Shown here piece after piece: positions 44,031 to 52,023 of a stretch of DNA of 57,912 nucleotides. A program made the translations under genes and the position numbers. Within the stretch, counting starts at the first letter, position 1; every line of letters starts with the position of its first letter. The notes under the pieces were generated by a model that had not been told where the DNA came from, searched no databases, and worked only from the letters and a program-made list of their open reading frames with translations. The stretch comes from an uncultured Alphaproteobacteria bacterium (GTDB lineage: Bacteria > Pseudomonadota > Alphaproteobacteria > Rs-D84). The stretch covers positions 1 to 57,912 of the forward strand of contig CALXMY010000002.1 of NCBI GenBank assembly GCA_944389595.1, given 5' to 3'.

Positions 44031-45175
44031 TGACACGTCAAACACGCGTTTCAAATGCAAATATGATGAGTTTTTCGGAAAAACTGGGCCGATTTTCATG
44101 GGCAATGTTTATTCCGATGTGTTTGATATTGGCAATATCAATTGTGGTGCTGTATTCCGCAGCGGGCGGTGCATGGCGGCCATTCGCATTGTCGCAACTA
44201 ACCAAAATAATTCTGGGGTTTGGGGTATTTTTCTTTGCCGCATTTACAAATATAAAAACATGGATTAAATCGGCATATGTTATATATGCAATTGCATTAA
44301 TTATGATTATTTTGGTCACGTTTGTTGGACATACCGGTATGGGCGCGCAAAGGTGGCTGGATTTGGGAATTTTTCATGTGCAACCATCCGAATTAATAAA
44401 AATAGCATTGGTTTTGGCATTGGCGCGGTATTTTGCATGGATGAATTCTGTTGAATTATCGCAATTAAAAAATTATGCATTGCCCGGCGCAATGTTATTA
44501 ATACCGTTTTTATTAATTGTTGCACAACCTGATTTGGGCACTGCATTATCACTGGGTATGATTACTGTTGGCATGTTTTATATTGTTGGCGCACAAAAAA
44601 AATGGTTTATTATCGCAATTATTCTGGGGGTTATGGCGGCACCACTGGTGTGGTTTGGTGGACTGCATGATTACCAACGTGACAGAATTATTACATTTAT
44701 TAACCCTGATCATGATGCCCAGGGTGCCGGTTATCAAATTAACCAGGCAAAAATTGCATTTGGGTCGGGTGGAATGTTGGGCAAAGGGTACATGGCGGGA
44801 ACACAATCCCAGCAATCTTTTTTGCCGGAAAAACAAACTGATTTCATATTTACCATGCTGGGCGAAGAATTTGGATTTTTTGGTGCGTTTTCATTATTAA
44901 TATTATATACAATTATTATACTTGTGTTATTCAGATGCGCCAAAACATGCCGAAACAGATTTGGTCAATTGGTATGTTTTGGTTTTATGTTGAACTTTTT
45001 TATTTATTATTTTATAAATATCTCGATGGTTTTGGGACTGATGCCAACCGTTGGTGTTCCGCTGCCATTAATGTCATATGGCGGCAGCAGTTTATTATCA
45101 CTGATGTTTGGTTTCGGTGTATGCCAAAATGCACATATTCACAAAGACCAACAATTATCTGCCAAAGGAAGTTAG
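44030..45175 (+). CDS. rodA: Peptidoglycan glycosyltransferase RodA
   Basis: SEDS-family polymerase of the elongasome. Seen: 381 residues, ten or so transmembrane helices, with 'QPSELIKIALVLALARYFA' (SEDS motif), 'IVAQPDLGTALSLGMITVGM' with the essential Asp, 'FINPDHDAQGAGYQINQAKIAFGSGGMLGKG', 'FLPEKQTDFIFTMLGEEFGFFG' and 'LMPTVGVPLPLMSYGGSS'. The start shares a base with the mrdA stop (TAATG). topA follows after 4 bp. Confidence 0.97.
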   Translation: MTRQTRVSNANMMSFSEKLGRFSWAMFIPMCLILAISIVVLYSAAGGAWRPFALSQLTKIILGFGVFFFAAFTNIKTWIKSAYVIYAIALIMIILVTFVGHTGMGAQRWLDLGIFHVQPSELIKIALVLALARYFAWMNSVELSQLKNYALPGAMLLIPFLLIVAQPDLGTALSLGMITVGMFYIVGAQKKWFIIAIILGVMAAPLVWFGGLHDYQRDRIITFINPDHDAQGAGYQINQAKIAFGSGGMLGKGYMAGTQSQQSFLPEKQTDFIFTMLGEEFGFFGAFSLLILYTIIILVLFRCAKTCRNRFGQLVCFGFMLNFFIYYFINISMVLGLMPTVGVPLPLMSYGGSSLLSLMFGFGVCQNAHIHKDQQLSAKGS

Positions 45176-45179
45176 GATT

Positions 45180-47441
45180 ATGAACCTGCTTATCGTTGAA
45201 TCGCCATCAAAGGCAAAAACAATTGAAAAATATTTGGGGGCGGGGTGGCGTGTCATCGCGTCTGTCGGCCATGTGCGTGATTTGGTTCCCGAAAACGGCA
45301 GTGTCGATACCGAACATGATTTCGCAATGCGGTGGCAAATTATGCCGGGCAAGGAAAAACAAATTAAACAAATTATATCTGAATTAAAAAAGGCAGATGC
45401 CGTATATTTGGCATCTGATCCGGATCGCGAAGGCGAAGCCATCGCATGGCACATTTTGGATATATTAAACGATAAACATGTATTGGATGGTAAAAAAGTT
45501 TATCGTGTGGCATTTCATGAAATAACTAAAAAGGCAGTATTGGATGCAATTGCACATCCACGTGAAATTGACCAGGATTTGGTTGATGCATATTTGGTGC
45601 GGCGCGCATTAGATTATTTAATCGGATTTGGAATTTCGCCTTTGTTATGGCGGCGCAATTTGGGGCGCAGTGCAGGGCGCGTGCAATCGGTGGCTGTTAA
45701 ATTAGTTGTGGACCGTGAACGCGAAATTGAAAAATTCAAACCTGTGGAATATTGGTCTTTGACCGCAAAATGCAATCATGACGGCGCAAGTTTTGATGCG
45801 CAACTGATAATGGCGGACAATAAAAAAATTGAAAAAATGACAATTGAAAATAACGCGTATATGCATGAAATCATGGAAAAAATCGGAAAGCCAGTGATTA
45901 ATGCAAATGTTATTTCAATTGATCGGAGAAAAACATCACGCAGGGCGGCCGCACCTTTTACCACCAGCACTTTGCAACAAGAAGCATCGCGTAAATTATA
46001 TTTTTCATCGCGTCGCACAATGTCAACCGCACAAAAATTATATGAACAGGGGTTAATTACATATATGCGTACCGATGCAACTAATTTGGCCGCTGATGCG
46101 GTAAATGAAATTCGCACATATATTGGAAAAAATTATGGTGATGCATTTGTTCCAAAATCGCCCAATGTATATGTTACAAAATCAAAAAATGCCCAGGAAG
46201 CACACGAAGCAATTCGTCCAACACATTTTGACAGTAATAAACCGATGTTATCCGGGGACGAAGAAAAATTGTATGATTTAATATGGAAACGTACAATTGC
46301 ATGTCAAATGACAAATGCCGAATTTGACAGTGTCGCGGCCGATATTGAAACAGATAATCATGTGGCAACATTTCATGCCGTTGGTACAACACGAACGTTT
46401 GATGGATTTATGCGCGTTTATACCGAGGATCGCGATGATGCCGACGATAACACAGATACAAAATTACCGCCATTAAACATCGATGATAAAATTTCAATTA
46501 CAGAATTATTGCCTGAACAACATTTTACGCAACCACCCGCCAGATATACCGAGGCTTCATTAGTAAAAAAACTGGAAGAATTGGGTATAGGGCGACCATC
46601 AACATATGCAACAATTATGTCAACAATTGTTGACCGAAAATATGTTGAACAGGATAAACAACGTCGTTTTCATCCAACCCCGGGTGGATGGGTGATTTCT
46701 GCGTATTTATCAAAATATTTTAATGATTTGGTTGATGTTAATTTTACCGCAAAAACCGAAGATACTCTGGACGATGTATCAAATGGAAAACAAAACAAAT
46801 TGGATGCTTTACGCGCATTTTGGAAACCAACATCACAAATGATTGATGGCGCACATGGTGTAAAAACAACCGAAATTATCAATGCAATAAATGAAATTAT
46901 GCATGACCATTTATTTGCAAATGGTGATGATAAATGTCCAAAATGTGGCGGAAAATTGGGAATAAAATTATCTAAATATGGTGCATTTATCGGATGTGAA
47001 AATTACCCACAATGTGATTATACCGCCCGTTTGGGCAACATTGATGCATCGCAATCAGGCACCGATGACACAGAAAAAAAACGTAATACAGATGTTGATT
47101 TGGGCGATGGAATATCGTTCCGGATTGGTCGTTTCGGCCCGTATGTTACAAACGGTGTAAAAAACACCCCGGCAAAACAATATACCGCCGAAACAATTAC
47201 ACTGGATATCGCACGCGATTTACTAGAAAACGGAACACAAAAGGTTGAACCTGTTAATTTGGGAATAAATCCTGTGACTGGGAAACCAATATTTTATTAT
47301 TCAACCGGGCGATATGGTGCATATATTTCATCAAATCGTGTAAATGTTTCAGTAAACGAACAACCCAGTTTGGATGCAGCAATTGATTTGATAAATAACA
47401 AAAAAACATCACCACGATTCAAAAGGGGAACGCGTAAATAA
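45180..47441 (+). CDS. topA: DNA topoisomerase I
   Basis: Type IA topoisomerase that relaxes negative supercoils. Seen: 753 residues: TOPRIM domain 'MNLLIVESPSKAKTIEKYLG...YLASDPDREGEAIAWH', the catalytic Tyr in 'GLITYMRTDATNLA', 'QEAHEAIRPTHFD', 'RYTEASLVKKLEELGIGRPSTYATIM', and one four-Cys zinc finger ('CPKCGGKLGIKLSKYGAFIGCENYPQC') plus shorter C-terminal repeats of the alphaproteobacterial type ('GRFGPYVTNG', 'GRYGAYISSN'). AGGA lies 2-3 nt before the ATG; it is in the mre-rod operon and overlaps dnaG by 1 bp. Confidence 0.97.
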   Translation: MNLLIVESPSKAKTIEKYLGAGWRVIASVGHVRDLVPENGSVDTEHDFAMRWQIMPGKEKQIKQIISELKKADAVYLASDPDREGEAIAWHILDILNDKHVLDGKKVYRVAFHEITKKAVLDAIAHPREIDQDLVDAYLVRRALDYLIGFGISPLLWRRNLGRSAGRVQSVAVKLVVDREREIEKFKPVEYWSLTAKCNHDGASFDAQLIMADNKKIEKMTIENNAYMHEIMEKIGKPVINANVISIDRRKTSRRAAAPFTTSTLQQEASRKLYFSSRRTMSTAQKLYEQGLITYMRTDATNLAADAVNEIRTYIGKNYGDAFVPKSPNVYVTKSKNAQEAHEAIRPTHFDSNKPMLSGDEEKLYDLIWKRTIACQMTNAEFDSVAADIETDNHVATFHAVGTTRTFDGFMRVYTEDRDDADDNTDTKLPPLNIDDKISITELLPEQHFTQPPARYTEASLVKKLEELGIGRPSTYATIMSTIVDRKYVEQDKQRRFHPTPGGWVISAYLSKYFNDLVDVNFTAKTEDTLDDVSNGKQNKLDALRAFWKPTSQMIDGAHGVKTTEIINAINEIMHDHLFANGDDKCPKCGGKLGIKLSKYGAFIGCENYPQCDYTARLGNIDASQSGTDDTEKKRNTDVDLGDGISFRIGRFGPYVTNGVKNTPAKQYTAETITLDIARDLLENGTQKVEPVNLGINPVTGKPIFYYSTGRYGAYISSNRVNVSVNEQPSLDAAIDLINNKKTSPRFKRGTRK

Positions 47442-49057
47442 TGCCCAAATATGACCGAAATTTTACTGACGAATTACGTGAAAGATTATCAATTGTTGAT
47501 ATAGTTGGACGGCGTGTGCCATTGGTAAAAAAGGGTCAAAATTATTGGGGATGTTGCCCATTTCATAATGAAAAAACCCCCAGTTTTTCCGTAAACGAAG
47601 ACAAAGGTTTTTATCACTGTTTTGGATGCGGCGAACATGGCGATATTATATCGTTTGTTATGAAATCTGAAAATGTTGATTTCAAAACTGCAATCACCGA
47701 ATTAGCATCCCAGGCGGGATTAAAAATGCCTGATTACAAGCCAAAGCCCGCGGCACAAATTGCCCGCGAGGAATCTTATTATCAAATTATGTCAGATGCA
47801 GCAAATATATATCAAAAATTATTATTTGACACATCCGGGGCGCATGCGTTGGAATATGTGCATCGGCGCGGTTTTACCGATGATATGATAAAAAAATACC
47901 GCATTGGTTATGCGCCTAAAAACAACATAATCGCAAACAAATTTATAAACGTTAAGCAAGATAATTTATTGGCGACCGGCATGTGTCGACGCGGTGATTA
48001 TGGTATGTACGATTTTTTTCGTGATAAATTAATGTTTCCTATATTTAATGCACGTGGCCAAATTGTCGCTTTTTCTGGACGTTCATTGGACGGCAGTGAA
48101 CCAAAATATATTAATACAACCGATACAGAATTATTCCACAAACGCCGTACAATTTTTGGTTTTAATTTCGCACGTGATGCAATTCACCGCGCCAATCGCA
48201 GCATAGTTGTCGAGGGGCAAATTGACGCAATTCAAATGCAATGTAACGGTTTTCCGGAAACAGTCGCGCCACTGGGGACCGCACTGACCGATGATCATAT
48301 TGCAATGTTATGCAAGGCAAATCGTAATATTGTTTTTTGTTTTGATGGGGACACGGCCGGTCAAAAGGCCGCCGCCCGCGCATGTGATATTGTTATGCCG
48401 TTTATTCGTGACGCATCTGATATTCGTTTCGCATTTGTTACCGGCGGCAAAGATCCTGATGAAGTATTAAAAACATCCGGTGTGGATGCCATGCGTAAAA
48501 TAATTGATGATGCAACGCCTTTGGTTGATTTTTTATGGCATATCGCAAATGCCGGATTTAATGTATCCACACCCGGTGGACGTACCCAGGCGGAAAAATT
48601 TATTAAACAAAAAACAGATAAAATTATTGATGTACATTTACGTACAGAATATGAACAAGAATACAAACAACGCATATTTAATAATTGGCATAAATGGAAA
48701 AAACAATCACAAAATATTCCACGTGTTGATATTCCAACAGTTGATGATATTACAAAAAATACCGTAATTTTTATTGTAAATAAATATCCCGAAATTGCCG
48801 AACGATATGGTGATTTTTTGGCAACGCTGAATATAAATTTTGATGAAAATGTGCCCGAATTAAATATGGATGAAAAATCGTCTGAAAAATTTATTGTTTC
48901 ATTAAAATTGCAAAAATGGTTGGAAACACTGCATATACAGCGAAAGAATTTAATGTCAAAATTATTGGCCGGTGAAAACGTACGTGATAAAATAAACGAT
49001 TTGGATGAAAAAATAAATATCGCAAAACAAAAAATAGATATGTTAATACCAGAATAA
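47441..49057 (+). CDS. dnaG: DNA primase
   Basis: Makes RNA primers at the replication fork. Seen: 538 residues (many are 580-650). N-terminal CHC2 zinc ribbon 'CCPFHNEKTPSFSVNEDKGFYHCFGCGEHGD' at about 37-67, core with 'RGFTDDMIKKYRIGYAP', TOPRIM 'VVEGQIDAIQM' and 'FCFDGDTAGQKAA', and a C-terminal helical part for helicase contact that is shorter than usual. rpoD, which follows dnaG in many bacteria, is absent; a 111-residue unknown gene follows after 2 bp. Confidence 0.96.
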   Translation: MPKYDRNFTDELRERLSIVDIVGRRVPLVKKGQNYWGCCPFHNEKTPSFSVNEDKGFYHCFGCGEHGDIISFVMKSENVDFKTAITELASQAGLKMPDYKPKPAAQIAREESYYQIMSDAANIYQKLLFDTSGAHALEYVHRRGFTDDMIKKYRIGYAPKNNIIANKFINVKQDNLLATGMCRRGDYGMYDFFRDKLMFPIFNARGQIVAFSGRSLDGSEPKYINTTDTELFHKRRTIFGFNFARDAIHRANRSIVVEGQIDAIQMQCNGFPETVAPLGTALTDDHIAMLCKANRNIVFCFDGDTAGQKAAARACDIVMPFIRDASDIRFAFVTGGKDPDEVLKTSGVDAMRKIIDDATPLVDFLWHIANAGFNVSTPGGRTQAEKFIKQKTDKIIDVHLRTEYEQEYKQRIFNNWHKWKKQSQNIPRVDIPTVDDITKNTVIFIVNKYPEIAERYGDFLATLNINFDENVPELNMDEKSSEKFIVSLKLQKWLETLHIQRKNLMSKLLAGENVRDKINDLDEKINIAKQKIDMLIPE

Positions 49058-49059
49058 AA

Positions 49060-49395
49060 ATGAATACAAAATATGTGTATGTTTTCCGTAATATAAATAA
49101 TCCAGGCGCATTAACATATTTTATACCATTGCGTATGGAATGCGTCGATATACCGTATTTATTAAAAATGTTAATGTATTCACATTCAGGCCTGCGACGT
49201 TTTCAAATTGGTGTGCAGACAAACAAAAATGGTGTAAAAAATTTAACATGGTATCCAACCATATTTAAAGTTTGCGATGATATAAATAAGACAGAAAATA
49301 ATTTTAATAATGATTTTTTATTGGATAAAAATTTTATGCCGTTACAAAACAAACAGTTTTTACCAATTGTTAAAAAACCACAAAAAAGCCGGTAA
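49060..49395 (+). CDS. Small unknown protein after dnaG
   Basis: 111 residues, not recognised. Seen: no signal or membrane helix; begins 'MNTKYVYVFRNINNPGALTYFIPLRMECVDIPYLLKMLMYSHSG', a compact alpha/beta beginning, and ends in a basic, low-complexity tail. It starts 2 bp after dnaG, so it is in the same transcript. Its last three codons and stop lie inside the terminator hairpin (stop codon at 49393-49395 in the loop), which is unusual but harmless. Confidence 0.7.
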   Translation: MNTKYVYVFRNINNPGALTYFIPLRMECVDIPYLLKMLMYSHSGLRRFQIGVQTNKNGVKNLTWYPTIFKVCDDINKTENNFNNDFLLDKNFMPLQNKQFLPIVKKPQKSR

Positions 49396-49413
49396 ATGCC
49401 GGCTTTTTTTTAA
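49383..49413. terminator. Terminator between the dnaG run and ychF
   Basis: Seen: AGCCGG/CCGGCT (49387-49404) with the loop TAAATG, A6 to the left, T8 to the right. The loop carries the stop codon of the preceding gene; the left A-run gives the minus strand (ychF) a T-run too. Confidence 0.88.
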
Positions 49414-50493
49414 TTAATTATTAAACAAGAAATGACAAATATCGCCATCCTGCATAACATATTCTTTGCCGACCAGACGCATTTTTCCAGCCTCGCGCAC
49501 GGCAAGTTCACCGCCCAACGTAATAAAATCAGATGGCGATATTATTTCCGCACGAATAAATCCACGTTCAAAATCTGTATGTATTTTACCGGCCGCCTGG
49601 GGTGCGGTCATACCACGTGTAATTGTCCATGCGTGCGCTTCCTTTGGTCCAACAGTATAAAAAGTTTGTAATCCCAACGTTGAATATCCGGTACGAATAA
49701 CCTGGTCCAGACCGGATTCACGCAGACCCAAATCATCCAAAAACATTTTTCGTTCCGCCGGATCAACTATTTGTGCAATTTCCATTTCTATTTTTGACGA
49801 TATAACCAATACAGGGGCAACCGTGCCATATTTTTCACGCACCGCATTTGAAAATTTGTTTCCGGTGGCGGCGGATGCTTCGTCAACGTTACATACATAA
49901 ATTACCGGTTTTGCCGTTAATAAATTAAATGGACGCGCATCGACATCACCACTGCGCGCCGGCACACCACGCGCCAATCCATCACGGAGTTTGTTTGCAT
50001 CAGCCAATAATTTAATTGCGTTTTTATCCTGTCCGTGTGCCTTTTTTTCCAAATTTTTTATTTGCTTGTCAATACTTTCGATATCGGCCAACATTAATTC
50101 TGTTTCAATTGTATCAATATCAGATAACGGATCGATACGGCCATTTACATGCACAATATCATCATTTTCAAAACAACGAACAACATGAATTATTGCATCA
50201 ACCCCCAGAATATTACCCAAAAATTTATTTCCCAATCCTTCGCCCGCAGATGCGCCACGCACAAGCCCGGCAATATCAACAATTTCCAATTGTGTTGGAA
50301 TAATTTTTTGTGATTTTGCAACATCGGCCAATTTTAACAGCGTAACATCAGGCACAACAACGCGACCAGTATTTGGTTCGATTGTACAAAAAGGATAATT
50401 TTGTGCATCGGCGGCGGCACTTTGTGTTAATGCGTTAAATAATGTGGATTTTCCAACATTTGGTAATCCGACAATTCCACAATTGAATCCCAT
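49414..50493 (-). CDS. ychF: Obg-like ATPase YchF
   Basis: P-loop protein of the OBG/TRAFAC class that prefers ATP and associates with ribosomes; involved in stress responses. Seen: 359 residues with G1 'GIVGLPNVGKSTLFNALTQS' (8-27), 'CTIEPNTGRVVVPD', G3 'DIAGLVRGASAGEGLGNKFL', a coiled-coil domain ('IESIDKQIKNLEKKAHGQDKNAIKLL') and a C-terminal TGS domain ending 'KEYVMQDGDICHFLFNN'. The ATG at 50493 follows AAAGGA. Confidence 0.97.
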   Translation of the reverse strand: MGFNCGIVGLPNVGKSTLFNALTQSAAADAQNYPFCTIEPNTGRVVVPDVTLLKLADVAKSQKIIPTQLEIVDIAGLVRGASAGEGLGNKFLGNILGVDAIIHVVRCFENDDIVHVNGRIDPLSDIDTIETELMLADIESIDKQIKNLEKKAHGQDKNAIKLLADANKLRDGLARGVPARSGDVDARPFNLLTAKPVIYVCNVDEASAATGNKFSNAVREKYGTVAPVLVISSKIEMEIAQIVDPAERKMFLDDLGLRESGLDQVIRTGYSTLGLQTFYTVGPKEAHAWTITRGMTAPQAAGKIHTDFERGFIRAEIISPSDFITLGGELAVREAGKMRLVGKEYVMQDGDICHFLFNN

Positions 50494-50521
50494 GTTTATT
50501 TCCTTTATAATAAACAATAAT

Positions 50522-51202
50522 ATGTCATACATGTGGAACGAATTCAATATAAAAACCTTTGACGCGGAAACAGTTGTTTATCGCAATGGGGTATTTTGTC
50601 CCGAATTATCAACAATTGTTGGAACTGATTTTTATGAAAACTACAATCGTCCAATTCATATTATTTATGTTGGTGAAATTGCCGGTGATTGCCGGTTAAA
50701 TGTCAATATTTTCGCCGAATCACAACAGGTATTTTTATCGGTAAAAATAAAAAATAAAAAGCCGGCTTTTTTGAACATTTTTATCAAAAATGCCGGGAAA
50801 AATTCCGAATTTCGTGGTCATGTTATGTTGGAAAATTTTGACAATATAAAATTTGATTGTACGGCCGAACACGATGCCCCGAATACAACAATATTAATAA
50901 AAACAAAATTAATTGCCGAACAAAACAGCATATCAAAATTATCGGGTACCGCGATAATTGAAAAAAATTGCAATGCAGTTAATTCGAACATCGGTTTTTC
51001 TGCACTGGCGGCAAAAAATGCACGAATTGAATTTTTACCGGCACAACGAATATCATCTGTGCCAAATATCGCCGACCACAGTGCGTCAATTTATGCGCCA
51101 ACAATTGAAAAAATTGAATATTTACGTGGCGCGGGTCTGTCCGGGGCCGAGGTTGATGCCACCCTGCGAGAAGCATTTATAAACGATTTTGATTTATTTT
51201 AA
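50522..51202 (+). CDS. Short SufB/SufD-family protein (orphan)
   Basis: Seen: 226 residues whose C-terminal part fits the SufBD family: beta-strand repeats with 'NARIEFLPAQRISSVPNIADHSASIYAPTIEKIEYLRGAGLSGAEVDATLREAFINDF', close to the SufD ending 'A.HGA.....DEE.LFYL.SRG....A...L..AF'. The canonical SufD is about 400 residues, so the N-terminal half is missing or highly reduced. No sufC, sufB or sufS is nearby. It may still act as a scaffold partner, or be a relic; function is unknown. Start uncertain: ATG at 50522 or 50531, no clear Shine-Dalgarno. It is divergent from ychF with 28 bp between. Confidence 0.65.
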   Translation: MSYMWNEFNIKTFDAETVVYRNGVFCPELSTIVGTDFYENYNRPIHIIYVGEIAGDCRLNVNIFAESQQVFLSVKIKNKKPAFLNIFIKNAGKNSEFRGHVMLENFDNIKFDCTAEHDAPNTTILIKTKLIAEQNSISKLSGTAIIEKNCNAVNSNIGFSALAAKNARIEFLPAQRISSVPNIADHSASIYAPTIEKIEYLRGAGLSGAEVDATLREAFINDFDLF

Positions 51203-51228
51203 TAAAAAAATGCCCGGAAACCGGACAT
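51203..51228 (-). terminator. Terminator of rpmJ
   Basis: Seen on the minus strand: GTCCGG/CCGGGC with a TTT loop (51226-51212), followed by ATTTTTTTATT. A second palindrome, CCGCAATTGCGG (51241-51252), lies just before it. Confidence 0.65.
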
Positions 51229-51259
51229 AAAAAACCATTTCCGCAATTGCGGGCTGGAT

Positions 51260-51394
51260 TTATTTTTTTCTGAACCCCTGTTTAGCCTTTAATTTTGGAT
51301 TATCAGGGTCAATCAAAATAACCTGTTTACCACGACGGATTTGTTTTACATTACCACGTTTTTTCCAGGCTTTTAATGAACTTAAGAATTTCAT
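51260..51394 (-). CDS. rpmJ: Ribosomal protein bL36
   Basis: Very small 50S protein. Seen: 44 residues beginning 'MKFLSSLKAWKKRG' with 'QIRRGKQVILIDPDNPKLKAKQG' in the middle, matching the zinc-free form of L36 (consensus MK...SLK..K.R......RRKGRVYVI.K.NPRFKA.QG). No Cys ligands are present. AAAGGG lies 8 nt before the ATG. Too short for most gene finders; coding is supported by family match, Shine-Dalgarno and terminator. Confidence 0.85.
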   Translation of the reverse strand: MKFLSSLKAWKKRGNVKQIRRGKQVILIDPDNPKLKAKQGFRKK

Positions 51395-51489
51395 GTCTAA
51401 ATCCCTTTGTTGTGTGTGCATTATAAACATTTTTTATGAAAAATCAAATAATATATTAAATATTTGTTGTTTTTATTGGGGCTGTTTAT

Positions 51490-51680
51490 ATTGTTGAAAA
51501 CTTTTTTAAACTTTTTATCAACAGTTTTTCAACAATTTTTTGCCGGATTTTAAAGGATTTTTCATTATGTGTTGAAAAATATATGTGTTTAATAAACAGT
51601 TGAAAAAGTACATTGTTTTCAACATTTTTAACATTTTTTTATAAATGCTTTTTATACTTGTTGAAAACTGTTGAAATTGT
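51490..51680. other. AT-rich region with eight TTTTCAACA-like 9-mers (possible origin or regulatory array)
   Basis: Seen: five exact copies of TTTTCAACA, in both orientations (51492-51500 reverse, 51526-51534, 51570-51578 reverse, 51616-51624, 51659-51667 reverse), plus three one-off variants: TTATCAACA at 51515-51523, AGTTGAAAA at 51598-51606 and TGTTGAAAT at 51669-51677. The latter two are reverse orientation. TTATCAACA differs by one base from the DnaA box TTATCCACA. The whole region is AT-rich, lies between divergent rpmJ and virB3, and holds no gene. Origin function or binding by a virB regulator is inferred. Confidence 0.6.
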
Positions 51681-51686
51681 TATAAT
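51658..51686 (+). promoter_or_regulatory. Promoter of virB3-virB4
   Basis: Seen: TTGTTG (51658-51663), 17-bp spacer, TATAAT (51681-51686). Two of the 9-mer repeats overlap the -35 and spacer, so any protein that binds them would block or modulate this promoter. Confidence 0.5.
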
Positions 51687-51724
51687 TCAAGCATCAAGAT
51701 AGTTTAGGGAGGGGCAAAAATCAC

Positions 51725-52021
51725 GTGAAGCAACAGGTTTTAAAGGCTTTGGCGAATCCGGCGCGCATATTTTATGTGCCGTATATGTTGGCGGTGATTA
51801 ATTTCGCCGTACAGTTTATTATTTTTATCGTGCTGTTTATTATTGATTTATTAATAAATGGTACCGATACAAATCTGTCGCCATTGTACTTTTTAATAAC
51901 CGTGTGCATTGTGCATATGATATTGGCGTATTATTCAAAACGTGACCCCCAATTGGGACAAATTATATCGGCAAAAATACAATTAATAAGGAAAAAAATA
52001 CCAAGACGATTGGCGGCGTAA
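51725..52021 (+). CDS. virB3: Type IV secretion protein VirB3
   Basis: Small inner-membrane protein that works with VirB4 in type IV secretion. Seen: 98 residues, GTG start preceded by GGGAGGGG, 'VLKALANPARIFYVPYMLAVINFAV' followed by two close membrane helices ('FAVQFIIFIVLFIIDLLI' and 'LYFLITVCIVHMILAYY') and 'SKRDPQLGQIISAKI'; the 'RDP...' after the second helix is typical of VirB3. virB4 follows after 2 bp. Confidence 0.85.
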   Translation: MKQQVLKALANPARIFYVPYMLAVINFAVQFIIFIVLFIIDLLINGTDTNLSPLYFLITVCIVHMILAYYSKRDPQLGQIISAKIQLIRKKIPRRLAA

Positions 52022-52023
52022 AA

